A stretch of 64,000 bases of DNA from JARRLC01 sp050290865. GTDB lineage: Bacteria > Pseudomonadota > Alphaproteobacteria > Rhizobiales > Rhodomicrobiaceae. Of this stretch, positions 53,219 through 61,945 are shown piece after piece. Below the pieces are notes generated by a model. It ran no database searches. It was not told where the DNA came from and saw only the letters and a program-made list of their open reading frames with translations. Location of the stretch: positions 62,001 to 126,000 of the forward strand of contig JBNKIW010000001.1 in assembly GCA_050290865.1 (NCBI GenBank), written 5' to 3'. The number at the start of each line of letters is the position of its first letter. The first letter of the stretch is position 1. The position numbers were made by a program, and so were the translations under genes.

Positions 53219-54730
53219 TCAATGATGGTAGGTGCCGTACCGGTCTTCATCGGCGAGATCGGAAAAGCGCGTGAACTCGCCGGTGAACTGCAGTTTCACG
53301 CTACCCGTGGGGCCGTGACGCTGCTTGCCGATGATCACCTCGGCGACGCCCGCCACCTGATCCATCTCGTCTTGCCACTTCTGATGGTCTTCGACCTTGG
53401 TCGTCGAGGGCTCACGCCGCTGGACGTAATATTCCTCGCGGAACACGAACATAACCACATCCGCGTCCTGTTCGATAGACCCTGATTCGCGCAGGTCCGA
53501 AAGCTGCGGGCGCTTGTCGTCGCGGTTTTCCACTTGTCGTGACAACTGCGACAAGGCCAGGATCGGCACGTTCAACTCCTTGGCCAGCGCTTTCAGGCCG
53601 GTCGTGATCTCGGACACCTCCTGGACGCGGCCGTCGGACGAACGCTTGCCCGAGCCGGACAGAAGCTGCAGATAGTCCACGATCAGCATGCCGAGCCCGC
53701 GCTGACGCTTGAGCTTGCGCGCACGCGCGGCGAGTTGGGCAATGGATATGCCGCCGGTGTGGTCGATATAGAGCGGGAGCGATTGCAGCTCCTGGGTGGC
53801 ATGCACGAGGCGGTGGAATTCCTCCTCGGTAATGAGACCGCGGCGGATTTTTTCCGACGAAATCTGCGCCTGCTCCGAGATGATGCGCGTTGCGAGCTGC
53901 TCGGCCGACATTTCCAGCGAGAAGAAGCCGATCACCGCGCCGTCCACCACTTCCTCGGCGCCGCCGACTCCCGTTTGCGTGCGATAGGCCCTGGCGACGT
54001 TGAAAGCGAGATTGGTGGCCAGCGCGGTCTTGCCCATCGACGGGCGACCCGCGAGGATAAGGAGGTCGGAGCTTTGCAGCCCGCCGAGCTGCTTGTCGAG
54101 TTCGCGCAGGCCGGTGGACAGCCCCGACAGGCCGCCGTCGCGTTCATACGCCTTCGACGCCATGTCGAGCGCGTCGGTGAGCGCGTGGGCGAAGGTGAGG
54201 AAGCCCGAACCGTATTTACCCTTCTCCGCGAGGCTGAAGAGGCGCCCCTCCGCCTCCTCGATCTGTTTCTCCGGCGGCGTGTCCACGGGCGAATCATAGG
54301 CCACGTTCACCATGTCCTCGCCGATGATGATGAGATCGCGCCTGACCGACAGGTCGTAGACGGTCTGCGCGTAATCCGCGGCGTTGATGACGCTGGTGGC
54401 GTGCGCGGCGAGCCGTCCGAGATACTGCGGAACCGTAACGGAGCCGATGGCCTCTTCGTTCTCGAAATAGGTCTTGAGCGTGATGGGCGTCGCCTGCTTG
54501 CCGCTCTGGATGAGTTTCGTTGCGGTCTCGTAGATGCGGGCGTGCAGCGGGTCGAAGAAATGATGCGGTTCGAGGAACGCCGAGACGCGGTCGAACGCAT
54601 CATTATTGATGAGAATGGCGCCGAGGAGCGCCTGCTCGGCCTCGATGTTGTGCGGTGCCTGCCGGAAGGGCAGCGCCGGCTCGGTGTTGATAGCTTCCAG
54701 GCGGGGTGCAGTGGCGGGGTTCTGTCTCAT
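53219..54730 (-). CDS. dnaB: Replicative DNA helicase DnaB
   Basis: The hexameric helicase of the replication fork. The N-terminal domain (PHNIEAEQALLGAILINNDAF) and the RecA-like domain are complete, with Walker A AGRPSMGKTALA near residue 225, GLGMLIVDYLQLLSG (Walker B) and QLSRQVENRDDKRPQLSDLRESG. ATG 54730 (MRQNPATAP) gives 503 residues; the frame is open to 54769. It is the first gene of the run dnaB-alr-radA-cvpA-purF. Confidence 0.97.
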   Translation of the reverse strand: MRQNPATAPRLEAINTEPALPFRQAPHNIEAEQALLGAILINNDAFDRVSAFLEPHHFFDPLHARIYETATKLIQSGKQATPITLKTYFENEEAIGSVTVPQYLGRLAAHATSVINAADYAQTVYDLSVRRDLIIIGEDMVNVAYDSPVDTPPEKQIEEAEGRLFSLAEKGKYGSGFLTFAHALTDALDMASKAYERDGGLSGLSTGLRELDKQLGGLQSSDLLILAGRPSMGKTALATNLAFNVARAYRTQTGVGGAEEVVDGAVIGFFSLEMSAEQLATRIISEQAQISSEKIRRGLITEEEFHRLVHATQELQSLPLYIDHTGGISIAQLAARARKLKRQRGLGMLIVDYLQLLSGSGKRSSDGRVQEVSEITTGLKALAKELNVPILALSQLSRQVENRDDKRPQLSDLRESGSIEQDADVVMFVFREEYYVQRREPSTTKVEDHQKWQDEMDQVAGVAEVIIGKQRHGPTGSVKLQFTGEFTRFSDLADEDRYGTYHH

Positions 54731-54931
54731 GGCGGCGACCCTAGCCGATTCCCCCGAGGATGGAATCATCCGGCTGCGGAAACCGCGGCGCCGTACACAG
54801 TTTACACAGGCTGTCCGGCGGTTGCTTGACGCCGCTCTCTACAACTTATTGCGATTCGCCAACGACTTAGCGCGGAGCGTTTCACGGCTCGCGCAGAGGC
54901 TCGGCCACGGCGAGCGTCCCGTGAAAGACCA

Positions 54932-54964
54932 ATCCCCGAGACCGGATCAACGGCACTCGGGGAT
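54932..54964 (-). terminator. Hairpin downstream of the small secreted-protein gene
   Basis: ATCCCCGAG and CTCGGGGAT form a 9-bp perfect stem with a loop of about 15 bases, some 45 bases after the stop of the gene at 55010, followed on the minus strand by TGGTCTTTC. The T-run is short, so the terminator call is tentative. Confidence 0.4.
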
Positions 54965-55009
54965 GAGAAAACGCGCAGGTTGTGCTGCCCGCCCGGCGCA
55001 AGCCGCGCC

Positions 55010-55402
55010 TCAGTCGAGGCGCGCCGTGCCGGTCTTGCCGTCGCTGCGGCTCCACCGCACGGTATTGCCTCTGACGTGCAGCTTGTAGCAGAGCGCCCGG
55101 CCTTCCGCCCACGACTTCCACTTCTGGCACAGACGTGAATTCCGCACCCACCAGCGGCCCCGGTCCCTGTTGACCCGCTCTCCGGCGAGCATCGCAAGCT
55201 GTATGCTGCTCGAACCGGCCATCGTGCCGTTCGCCCGGTACCGTATCGCGATTTCCTCTCCGATCGGGGTCTGGATGTAAATCGTCCGGCCTGCCACGGC
55301 GCCGCGCAATTCCTGCCCGCTCAAAACAGCGTGCCCGCTTGCAGCAAACGCCTGCCCGGTACACAACAGCACGGCCACCGTGCCTAACACAGTCTTTCGC
55401 AT
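55010..55402 (-). CDS. Small secreted protein, unidentified
   Basis: A 130-residue protein with a signal peptide (MRKTVLGTVAVLLCTGQAFAA). The mature part begins SGHAVLSGQELRGAVAGRTIYIQTPIG and has a compact beta-rich domain with GRWWVRNSRLCQKWKSW and ALCYKLHV, two Cys that may pair. The pattern of a small periplasmic domain is common in Hyphomicrobiales, but I cannot name the family with confidence. ATG 55402 has AAGGTGAAG upstream; the frame is open to 55486 without support. Confidence 0.7.
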   Translation of the reverse strand: MRKTVLGTVAVLLCTGQAFAASGHAVLSGQELRGAVAGRTIYIQTPIGEEIAIRYRANGTMAGSSSIQLAMLAGERVNRDRGRWWVRNSRLCQKWKSWAEGRALCYKLHVRGNTVRWSRSDGKTGTARLD

Positions 55403-55545
55403 CTTCACCTTTTCAAAGATATTGCACTGCAGCAACAACGTCTGCGTGCCGATATTGGCGAAAATCAGGCGTCGCGTGTGGGACATTCCGCCATCAAGAT
55501 TAACAAGCGGAATTGGCAGGCTGGATCAGCAACTTCCGTTGTGGA

Positions 55546-56436
55546 TTAACGCGCCCGCGCCAGAAGCGCCTTCGCCTTTTCCAGATGCGGCCTGTCGAGC
55601 ATACGGCCATCCAGGCCGATGACGCCGGCGTCAGGCTCAGCGGCAAAGGCGGTGACGATGGCCTGCGCCTCCGCGGTCTGTTCGGGCGTCGGGGTGAAGG
55701 CGGCGTTGATCGCCACGATCTGCGCCGGGTGGATGGCGATCTTGCCCGTGAAGCCGTCGCGCGCGGCCTCGCCCGCCTCGCGCACCAGCCCGGCGTTGTC
55801 ACGAAAATCCGCCCACACACCGTCAATGGCCTGCACGCCCGCCGCCTTCGCGGTGATGAGGCAAAGCGATCGGGCATGGGCGAAAGCCGGCGTGAACTGC
55901 CCCGCCGCGTCGCGCGCCGTGGCCGCGCCCAGCGCCGTGCCGAGGTCTTCCGCGCCCCAGGCCAGCCCGGCAAGCCGCGGATGGCAGCCTACGAAACTCG
56001 GCATTTGCAGCAGGGCCAGCGGCGTCTCGGTAGCGATGGCAATGATACGGACATCCGCCGCGTCCGGCCCGCCGAGCCGGTTAATATCGTCGGCGAGGCG
56101 TGCGACATCGGCTCCGGAATTGGCTTTAGGGAGCACGATGCCGTCCGGGCGGAAGGGCAGCACGGCGGCAAGATCTTCGCGTGTCAGGCCCGTGCCGAGG
56201 TCGTTGACGCGAATATAGAGCTGCGGCCGCCCGGCACGGTCGGCGTTCTCTTTCAGAAAGTCTCCGGCCGTCAGGCGCGCGGCGGGCTTGGCGGCGGACA
56301 GGACCGAATCTTCGAGATCGAGAATGAGAAGATCGGCTTCACCGCCGAGGGCCTTGGCAAGCTTGTGCTCATCGGTAGCCGGTGCGAACAGCAACGAACG
56401 CGGCTGCGGCGTCTGCGTGGCAGGCGGATTGGTCAT
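55546..56436 (-). CDS. HpcH/HpaI- or CitE-family CoA-ester lyase
   Basis: A beta-methylmalyl/citryl-CoA-lyase-like TIM barrel of 296 residues. Motifs are RSLLFAPATDEHKLAKAL, DLLILDLEDSVLSAAKPAAR (metal-binding Glu/Asp), YIRVNDLGTGLT, GIVLPKANSGADV and GAEDLGTALGA with HPAQI near the C-terminus. ATG 56436 (MTNPPATQ) follows AAGGGA. It is next to the MaoC dehydratase, a pairing seen in acyl-CoA pathways such as ethylmalonyl-CoA assimilation; the exact substrate is not proven. Confidence 0.88.
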   Translation of the reverse strand: MTNPPATQTPQPRSLLFAPATDEHKLAKALGGEADLLILDLEDSVLSAAKPAARLTAGDFLKENADRAGRPQLYIRVNDLGTGLTREDLAAVLPFRPDGIVLPKANSGADVARLADDINRLGGPDAADVRIIAIATETPLALLQMPSFVGCHPRLAGLAWGAEDLGTALGAATARDAAGQFTPAFAHARSLCLITAKAAGVQAIDGVWADFRDNAGLVREAGEAARDGFTGKIAIHPAQIVAINAAFTPTPEQTAEAQAIVTAFAAEPDAGVIGLDGRMLDRPHLEKAKALLARAR

Positions 56437-56485
56437 CGCAATATCCCTTGATCGCAATATCTAATGTGTTGAATCGCTGGGCAGC

Positions 56486-56947
56486 TTATTCGGCCGGGCG
56501 CCGTTTCATGAACGCCTGCCGCTTGCAGACCGCGACCAGGGCGTCGTTCTGATTGAACGCCTCGTGCACGAATTCGACGATGCCCGCGTCGGGACGGGAG
56601 CGGCTCTCGCGCTTGCCCATGACGGTGGTGCGAACGTGCACCGTGTCGCCATGATAAAGCGGATGCGGGAACCGCACCTCCGTCATGCCGAGATTGGCGA
56701 TCGTCGTCCCCAGCGTGGTATCGTTCACCGAAATGCCGATCATCAGGCCGAGCGTGAACAGCGAGTTCATCAGCGGCTGGCCGAATTCCGTCGTCTCGCA
56801 GAAATGGCGGTCGATGTGCAGCGGCTGCGGATTGTGCGTCATGCAGGAAAAGAGCGTATTGTCCATCTCCGTCACGGTGCGGCGGATGGGATGATCGAAC
56901 ACCATGCCTTCGGCGAATTCCTCGAAGTACAGCCCGTTCACGCGCAT
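56486..56947 (-). CDS. MaoC-family (hot-dog) acyl-CoA hydratase
   Basis: A 153-residue single-domain hot-dog hydratase. The conserved regions are RTVTEMDNTLFSCMTHNPQPLHID (with the Asp/His dyad region), FGQPLMNSLFTLGLMIGISVND and RFPHPLYHGDTVHVRTTV. It lies 50 bases upstream of the CitE-like lyase, on the same strand and probably in one transcript, and directly downstream of the NAD-kinase gene. A role in C3-C5 dicarboxyl-CoA turnover is likely but unproven. Confidence 0.88.
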   Translation of the reverse strand: MRVNGLYFEEFAEGMVFDHPIRRTVTEMDNTLFSCMTHNPQPLHIDRHFCETTEFGQPLMNSLFTLGLMIGISVNDTTLGTTIANLGMTEVRFPHPLYHGDTVHVRTTVMGKRESRSRPDAGIVEFVHEAFNQNDALVAVCKRQAFMKRRPAE

Positions 56948-56953
56948 CTCCCG

Positions 56954-57739
56954 TCAGTAGCGGAACTGCTCAGCGAGAATTCTGTCGCCCAATTCGTGCC
57001 CCGGGTCAAACAGAAGGCGCAGGCCGATACCCCGCTCCTCGGCGATATCCACGCGCGCAACATCGCGGAACTCGGTGTGGTCCGCCACCGCGCTGACCGG
57101 ACGTTTATCGGGCTCCTGCACATCGACCCTGACTTTCGCCGTGCTGGGAAGCAAGGCGCCGCGCCATCGCCGCGGGCGGAAGGCGCTGATCGGCGTGAGC
57201 GCCAGAAGCGACGCGGTGATGGGCAGGATAGGCCCGTGCACAGACAGATTGTAAGCGGTGCTGCCCGCCGGCGTGGCGACGAGAACACCGTCGCAGATCA
57301 GCTCCTGCAGGCGCACCTGCCCGTCCACCGCGACGCGCAGCCGCGCCGCCTGGCTCGTCCGCCGGAAGAGATAGACGTCGTTGATGGCGAGCGCCTTGCC
57401 GACGGTGCCGTCCTGCAGGTAGGCTTTCATCCGCAAGGGATGGATCATGTTGGCTTTCGCCTTGGCGAGCCTCCACAGGAGACCTTCCTCTTTATAGTCA
57501 TTCATCAGGAAGCCGACCGAGCCGCGATTCATCCCGTAAATGGGAATGTGCGCGTTCATGAAACGGTGCAGCGTCTGCAGCATCAGTCCGTCGCCGCCGA
57601 GCGCAACGATGACGTCGGCATCTTCGGGCGGGACGTCGCCATAGAGGTTGACGAGGCGTTCCCTGGCTTCTTCCGCTTCCGGCGTGGCGGCAGCGACAAA
57701 GCAGATGTCTTTCACTATGTTTTCGGGATCATGAGCCAT
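56954..57739 (-). CDS. nadK: NAD kinase
   Basis: Phosphorylates NAD to NADP. Signatures are VALGGDGLMLQTLHRFM, YGMNRGSVGFLMND, LAINDVYLFR and DGVLVATPAGSTAYNLSVHGPILP. It has 261 residues with ATG 57739 (MAHDPENIVKD); the frame is open to 57826 but those residues lack family-like sequence and overlap cutA. It is divergent from cutA, with only 11 bases between the two start codons. Confidence 0.95.
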   Translation of the reverse strand: MAHDPENIVKDICFVAAATPEAEEARERLVNLYGDVPPEDADVIVALGGDGLMLQTLHRFMNAHIPIYGMNRGSVGFLMNDYKEEGLLWRLAKAKANMIHPLRMKAYLQDGTVGKALAINDVYLFRRTSQAARLRVAVDGQVRLQELICDGVLVATPAGSTAYNLSVHGPILPITASLLALTPISAFRPRRWRGALLPSTAKVRVDVQEPDKRPVSAVADHTEFRDVARVDIAEERGIGLRLLFDPGHELGDRILAEQFRY

Positions 57740-57750
57740 GGAGATACCGG

Positions 57751-58164
57751 ATGAGCGGCGAGAACACGGACCCCAGTGTATCCGACGGACGGGCCGGAAC
57801 CGAATGCAAAAGCACGAATGCGTCATGTGAAGGGCGCGCCGTGGTGATTTACACTACTTTCCCATCTCAGGGCGAGGCGGAAAAAGCCGGGCATTTTCTG
57901 GTGGAGAACAGGCTGGCCGCCTGTGTGAACATCCTTCCCGGCATGACCGCCATCTTCTTCTGGGACGGGAAGACGGAGCAGGCCACGGAAACCGCGATGC
58001 TCGTGAAGACCGCGAAGACGCGCGCGGATGAGGCGCTCGCTGCCATCAAACGCCTGCATCCCTATGACGTACCCGCCCGCCTCGTGCTGCCCGTGACGGG
58101 CGGCGGCGCGGATTTCATCGACTGGATCGTGGCGGAAACCACTCCGCCCGGCGGCACTCCGTAA
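57751..58164 (+). CDS. cutA: Divalent-cation tolerance protein CutA
   Basis: A trimeric ferredoxin-fold protein. The core (VVIYTTFPSQGEAEKAGHFLVENRLAACVNILPG, FFWDGKTEQATETAMLVKT, RLHPYDVPARLVLPVTGG) is complete. The first ~30 residues (MSGENTDPSVSDG and following) are not part of the family core, and a GTG start near 57841 would give a normal-length protein. The role in copper or other metal tolerance is based on the family only. Confidence 0.92.
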   Translation: MSGENTDPSVSDGRAGTECKSTNASCEGRAVVIYTTFPSQGEAEKAGHFLVENRLAACVNILPGMTAIFFWDGKTEQATETAMLVKTAKTRADEALAAIKRLHPYDVPARLVLPVTGGGADFIDWIVAETTPPGGTP

Positions 58165-58259
58165 TCCGGAAGCTTCCGCCGCGGCGGCACGTGGCTGTTG
58201 CCCTGCAAGCTCTTCGCATTGCATAACGAAGGGCAGGGCAGCTTTGGCCATGAGGGAGT

Positions 58260-59264
58260 ATGGCGGGCAAGTACGGTATGTCGCGTGTCTTCGCGTGGCT
58301 GGGGGCAGTCGTCCTGTTGGCCGCCGCGTCCGCGGTGCCGGCGTGGGCGTCGCAGCAGCAAGAGAACGGAGCGGGCAAAACCGCGGCGGCCGAATCTGTT
58401 GCCGCCGGGCAGCAGGCCTCCCGCACTCTGCTTCTGCGCCACCGGTGGGCACGTGAGCGCCTCAAGGTGGTCTACCGGATCGGCGACGCCTATCAGCCGG
58501 AGGCCATGGCCAAAATCAACCATTTCCTGCGCGACCGCCGCTGCGGCAGGACCATCGGGATCGATCCCAAACTCATCGACCTGCTTTACGAGTTGCAGCA
58601 GGAGTTTGGCGGCAAGCGCATGATTCGCGTGATCTCGGCCTATCGCTCGGAAGGCTACAACGCCTCGCTGCTGAGGGCGGGTCGCATCGTCGATCCGCAC
58701 AGCACGCACATGCGGGGACAGGCCGCCGACATCTTCATCCGTGGCGTACCGCTGGAGCGCCTGCGGGAGGCCGCGATCAGGCGAAAGGCGGGCGGTGTCG
58801 GCATCTATCCCTTCTCCTGGCCCGCTTTTATCCATGTTGACACGGGCCGGGTGCGGCAATGGGCGGAACCCGATCCCAAAGAGGCGAAGGACGCCGCGCG
58901 GCCGACGCGGAAGCGCCTGCGCGTCGACTGCGACTTGAAAATGGCCGATGTCTTCGCGCAGGTTCCGGAGGAGCAGGCGATCGCCGCCCTGCCACCCGGC
59001 GCGTCGGTCAAATCCCGCAGGATCGTCCAGAATGCGTCGCACACGGGCAGGCCTCCGATACCGCTCGTTCTCAGAGCGAGCCTCGGCACGTCCATTGGCA
59101 TGTGGGCGGTGGAAGGCCCCGCCTGCAAGGCAGCCGATCCGCTACAATCGCTGGCATTGCTGCGAAAGATGAGCGCACCTGCCAAGGCCGCGCCGAAACC
59201 GAGAAGGCGCGTGAAGCGGCGCGCTCGCCGGAGGCGTGCGACACGGCGGCGGCGTCATCGCTGA
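58260..59264 (+). CDS. Exported DUF882/peptidase M15-like (YcbK family) protein
   Basis: A signal peptide near the N-terminus (MSRVFAWLGAVVLLAAASAVPAWA) is followed by a DUF882 domain with the zinc-peptidase ligands: STHMRGQAADIF (His and Asp) and WPAFIHVDTG (His). Murein-linked DD- or LD-endopeptidase activity is inferred for the family. Beyond the domain a tail of about 110 residues ends in a strongly basic Arg-rich stretch. The ATG at 58278 is an alternative start; 58260 has AGGGAG too close to it. It is 334 residues long. Confidence 0.85.
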   Translation: MAGKYGMSRVFAWLGAVVLLAAASAVPAWASQQQENGAGKTAAAESVAAGQQASRTLLLRHRWARERLKVVYRIGDAYQPEAMAKINHFLRDRRCGRTIGIDPKLIDLLYELQQEFGGKRMIRVISAYRSEGYNASLLRAGRIVDPHSTHMRGQAADIFIRGVPLERLREAAIRRKAGGVGIYPFSWPAFIHVDTGRVRQWAEPDPKEAKDAARPTRKRLRVDCDLKMADVFAQVPEEQAIAALPPGASVKSRRIVQNASHTGRPPIPLVLRASLGTSIGMWAVEGPACKAADPLQSLALLRKMSAPAKAAPKPRRRVKRRARRRRATRRRRHR

Positions 59265-59685
59265 GTCGGAACGGTCAGAAAGGGGGCCATGCGCCTCCGC
59301 GATTCCCCCCACGCCAACAAGCCGCAGGATCAATTTTGGTGCGTAAACGCATGATACCGCCCTTGCGAGCCGCGATATGGCGATATTGTGGCCGTCGCGC
59401 CTCACGGATTTGCCCGAATTATCCACTGAGATAGCGGCAAATCGGCCATATCTGCGGGAGAAAGACGTCTCCATAGGTGGTCTTTTGCTGCTTTATGGAA
59501 AATTCCGACAGCTTTTGAGGCCAAAATATGGCGTGGCGCGGCCAGGTTTGTTGCAGATGCACCACAGCGCGAACGGGATGTCTATTTTTCTCGTTGTTTT
59601 TCAATAGCTTGACGCGACAGATAACATGCTTGCAATGCCTCCACCCACCCGCCATTTTAGAAGTCAGGATTTTGGAGTTAACGAG
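59265..59685. other. 421-base intergenic region, lower GC
   Basis: I see no convincing gene here. The middle is noticeably richer in A+T than the flanks. Open frames of 60-90 codons on both strands (for example 59377-59607) have no ribosome-binding site or family-like sequence. A TTGACG at about 59609 may be part of a promoter for the small secreted protein that starts at 59686, but no matching -10 is convincing. Confidence 0.55.
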
Positions 59686-60081
59686 ATGGCGAAGCACCTT
59701 CTCTCAAATATGATCGCAGCCGGGGGGCTGGCTGTTGCGGTCGCCGTTACCGGCGCCGGAGATGCTCGCGCCTTCACGGAAACGGCGGTGACGCCGCCTG
59801 CGAAACAGCCCGCCGCCGACGCACAGACAGCACCTACGGTCGCACCGAAACTTGAATTGCAGCAGCCTGTGGACGGCAAGGGCATCGCGCTGACGACGCG
59901 TGGCGACGCCAATTCGGGAACGGAAGTCAAGATACCCGGTATCGGCACGATCGGCAAATTGCCAAAGCTGGATTTCGGCCTGGAGCTGCTCTACGGCGGC
60001 AGTAACGATCCCGCCATGGAGAAGCACGACGAGAACAGCGACGACGTACAGATCAAGGGGTCGATCAAGCATCGGTTCTGA
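59686..60081 (+). CDS. Small secreted protein, unidentified
   Basis: A 131-residue protein with an N-terminal signal peptide (MAKHLLSNMIAAGGLAVAVAV, cleavage near AGDARAFTE). The mature part is Pro/Ala/Thr-rich, then contains PKLELQQPVDGKGIALTTRGD and PGIGTIGKLPKLDFGLELLYGG, and ends with DDVQIKGSIKHRF. The end resembles the last strand of an outer-membrane barrel (aromatic C-terminal residue) but is too short for a barrel. GGAG precedes ATG 59686. It is followed by a hairpin at 60124. Confidence 0.65.
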   Translation: MAKHLLSNMIAAGGLAVAVAVTGAGDARAFTETAVTPPAKQPAADAQTAPTVAPKLELQQPVDGKGIALTTRGDANSGTEVKIPGIGTIGKLPKLDFGLELLYGGSNDPAMEKHDENSDDVQIKGSIKHRF

Positions 60082-60123
60082 GGCGGTGCGCGCCGACTTC
60101 TGCTCACGGGTTGTGATCCCCGA

Positions 60124-60150
60124 TGGCCGGACTTGCTCCGGCCATTTGTT
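60124..60150 (+). terminator. Intrinsic terminator after the small secreted-protein gene
   Basis: TGGCCGGA, the loop CTTGC, and TCCGGCCA form an 8-bp perfect stem followed by TTTGTT. It lies about 43 bases past the stop codon and before the phosphatidylcholine synthase gene on the same strand. Confidence 0.6.
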
Positions 60151-60274
60151 GTAGCCGAAGGGAATCCGTATCCGTTACCTCTGATAACCGGGACGCGGGC
60201 TGTCGAAGGAGGGGCGAGACGGTTCGGGCAGGTCGCGTGTCTTCGCCCTCACAGTTGAAGTGAGGCGTGCGGCT

Positions 60275-60994
60275 ATGCGCAATCTCGTTCCGGCATTTAC
60301 GGTGCATGTGTTTACCGCGCTCGGCGCCGTTCTCGGATTTCAGGCCCTGCTTGCTGCAACCGCACACCGCTGGGAAACCGCATTTGCCTGGCTCGGCGCC
60401 GCACTCGTCGTAGACGCGCTGGACGGCCCGATGGCACGGCGTCTCCATGTCAGGGAGAGGCTGCCCCGGTTCTCGGGCGAGCGGCTCGACCTCATCGTCG
60501 ATTACGTCACCTACGTGCTGGTTCCCGCCTACATGATCTACGAGGCGCGGTTCATGGCGGCGCCCTTCGACACCGTGGCCGTCACCGCCATTTTGTTGTC
60601 CTCGCTTTTCCATTTCAGCGATCGCCGGAGCAAGACCGGCGACGGCTTCTTCCTCGGCTTTCCGGCATTGTGGAACGTGGTCGCGCTCTATCTGTTCGCA
60701 CTCTCCGTCCCCGGTGTCGTGGCCTTTGCCACGGTGGCGAGCCTCGCGGCACTGACGTTCTTCCCCCTCAAATGGGTACACCCGATACGGTCGCGGCAGT
60801 TGCGGCAAGCGACGACGGGCGTGGTCCTGGCCTGGAGCGTGAGCGCCGTCACAGTCCTGGCAACCGGCTTCCCGGCCGCCCTGCCGCTCGAGGTCGTGCT
60901 CATCGCGTCAGCCATCTATTTTATCGGCGCGGGTCTCTTCTGTTCGGTCCAAGGGACGGATGATGCCGCCGCCGCCGAACGCTCCGTCTCGTGA
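60275..60994 (+). CDS. pcs: Phosphatidylcholine synthase
   Basis: A CDP-alcohol phosphotransferase that condenses CDP-diacylglycerol with choline. The motif DG-x2-AR-x8-G-x3-D-x3-D is present (DGPMARRLHV through GERLDLIVDYVTY). Several transmembrane helices are clear. The start ATG 60275 (MRNLVPAF) has TGAGG upstream; a GTG at 60260 is possible. It has 239 residues. Pcs is typical of Hyphomicrobiales and other choline-using alphaproteobacteria. Confidence 0.92.
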   Translation: MRNLVPAFTVHVFTALGAVLGFQALLAATAHRWETAFAWLGAALVVDALDGPMARRLHVRERLPRFSGERLDLIVDYVTYVLVPAYMIYEARFMAAPFDTVAVTAILLSSLFHFSDRRSKTGDGFFLGFPALWNVVALYLFALSVPGVVAFATVASLAALTFFPLKWVHPIRSRQLRQATTGVVLAWSVSAVTVLATGFPAALPLEVVLIASAIYFIGAGLFCSVQGTDDAAAAERSVS

Positions 60995-61106
60995 TTGCCA
61001 CCGTTCTGGCTTGAAACACAGGTATCTTTAGCGATTGGCCATATACGCCGCGGTGCATTTGGGTTAATCCGGAATTGTTCGCGTGCTGGCACGGAGGAGG
61101 GGAGCA

Positions 61107-61859
61107 GTGGAACTGCTATTGGATCCGCACATATGGCTGAGTTTCCTGGCGCTCACCGCACTGGAAATCATCCTGGGCATCGACAACGTCATCTTCCTGT
61201 CGCTCGCCACCGACAACCTGCCACCGGCCAGCGCCAAACGCGCCCGGCAGATCGGCCTCCTGTTCGCCCTTCTCTTCCGGATACTCCTCCTGTTCTCGAT
61301 CGCCTGGGTCATCGGCATGCGGCAGCCGCTGATCGGCGGCTTTGGCTGGGAGTTCTCGCTGCGCGACATCATTCTCATCGCCGGAGGGCTGTTCCTCATC
61401 GTCAAGGCCACGCAGGAAGTCCACGGCGAAATCGAGGGCGAAAATGGCGAGAACGGCAACGGCGTCGGTGCGCTCGGCGGGACATTCGGTGCCGTGGTCG
61501 GTCAGATCGTGATCATCGACGCCATCTTCTCCATCGACTCCATCATCACCGCCGTGGGCATGGTGGAGCATATTGAAGTCATGGTCGCGGCCATCGTCGT
61601 CTCCATCGGTGTGATGTACGTGGCGGTCACACCGGTCAGCCGCTTCATCGAGGCGCACCCAACGACGAAGATGCTCGCGCTCACCTTCCTGATGCTCATC
61701 GGCGTGGCTCTGGTTGCCGACGGCTTCCACTTCCATGTTCCGCGCAGCTACATCTACTTCGCCATGGCGTTCGCCGCCCTGACGGAGTTTTTCAACATCA
61801 TGGCGTTCCGGCGGCGGCTGGCACGGAAGTGCCGCCAACGCGCGGGGAAAAAGGCGTGA
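61107..61859 (+). CDS. TerC-family integral membrane protein
   Basis: A TerC-family (tellurite-resistance-named) membrane protein of about 250 residues, with the two metal-binding-type motifs LGIDNVIFLSL and IDAIFSIDSIITAVG and about seven transmembrane helices. The start is GTG 61107 (VELLLDPHIW), with GGAGGGGAG upstream; an upstream ATG frame to 61083 is not supported. Related proteins export manganese or help metalate exoenzymes; the role here is not known. Confidence 0.9.
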   Translation: MELLLDPHIWLSFLALTALEIILGIDNVIFLSLATDNLPPASAKRARQIGLLFALLFRILLLFSIAWVIGMRQPLIGGFGWEFSLRDIILIAGGLFLIVKATQEVHGEIEGENGENGNGVGALGGTFGAVVGQIVIIDAIFSIDSIITAVGMVEHIEVMVAAIVVSIGVMYVAVTPVSRFIEAHPTTKMLALTFLMLIGVALVADGFHFHVPRSYIYFAMAFAALTEFFNIMAFRRRLARKCRQRAGKKA

Positions 61860-61945
61860 CATCGGGTGATCAGGCACGTTTACGCACCGGTCGGACGTTG
61901 ACCTGAGACGGGATAGGGGTTGGCGGCGGCGCCAAGCTGAGGCAT

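Noticed and set aside
59377..59607. A 76-codon open frame on the plus strand
   Set aside because: No ribosome-binding site, no similarity that I recognise, and overlap with antisense frames in a gene-poor interval.
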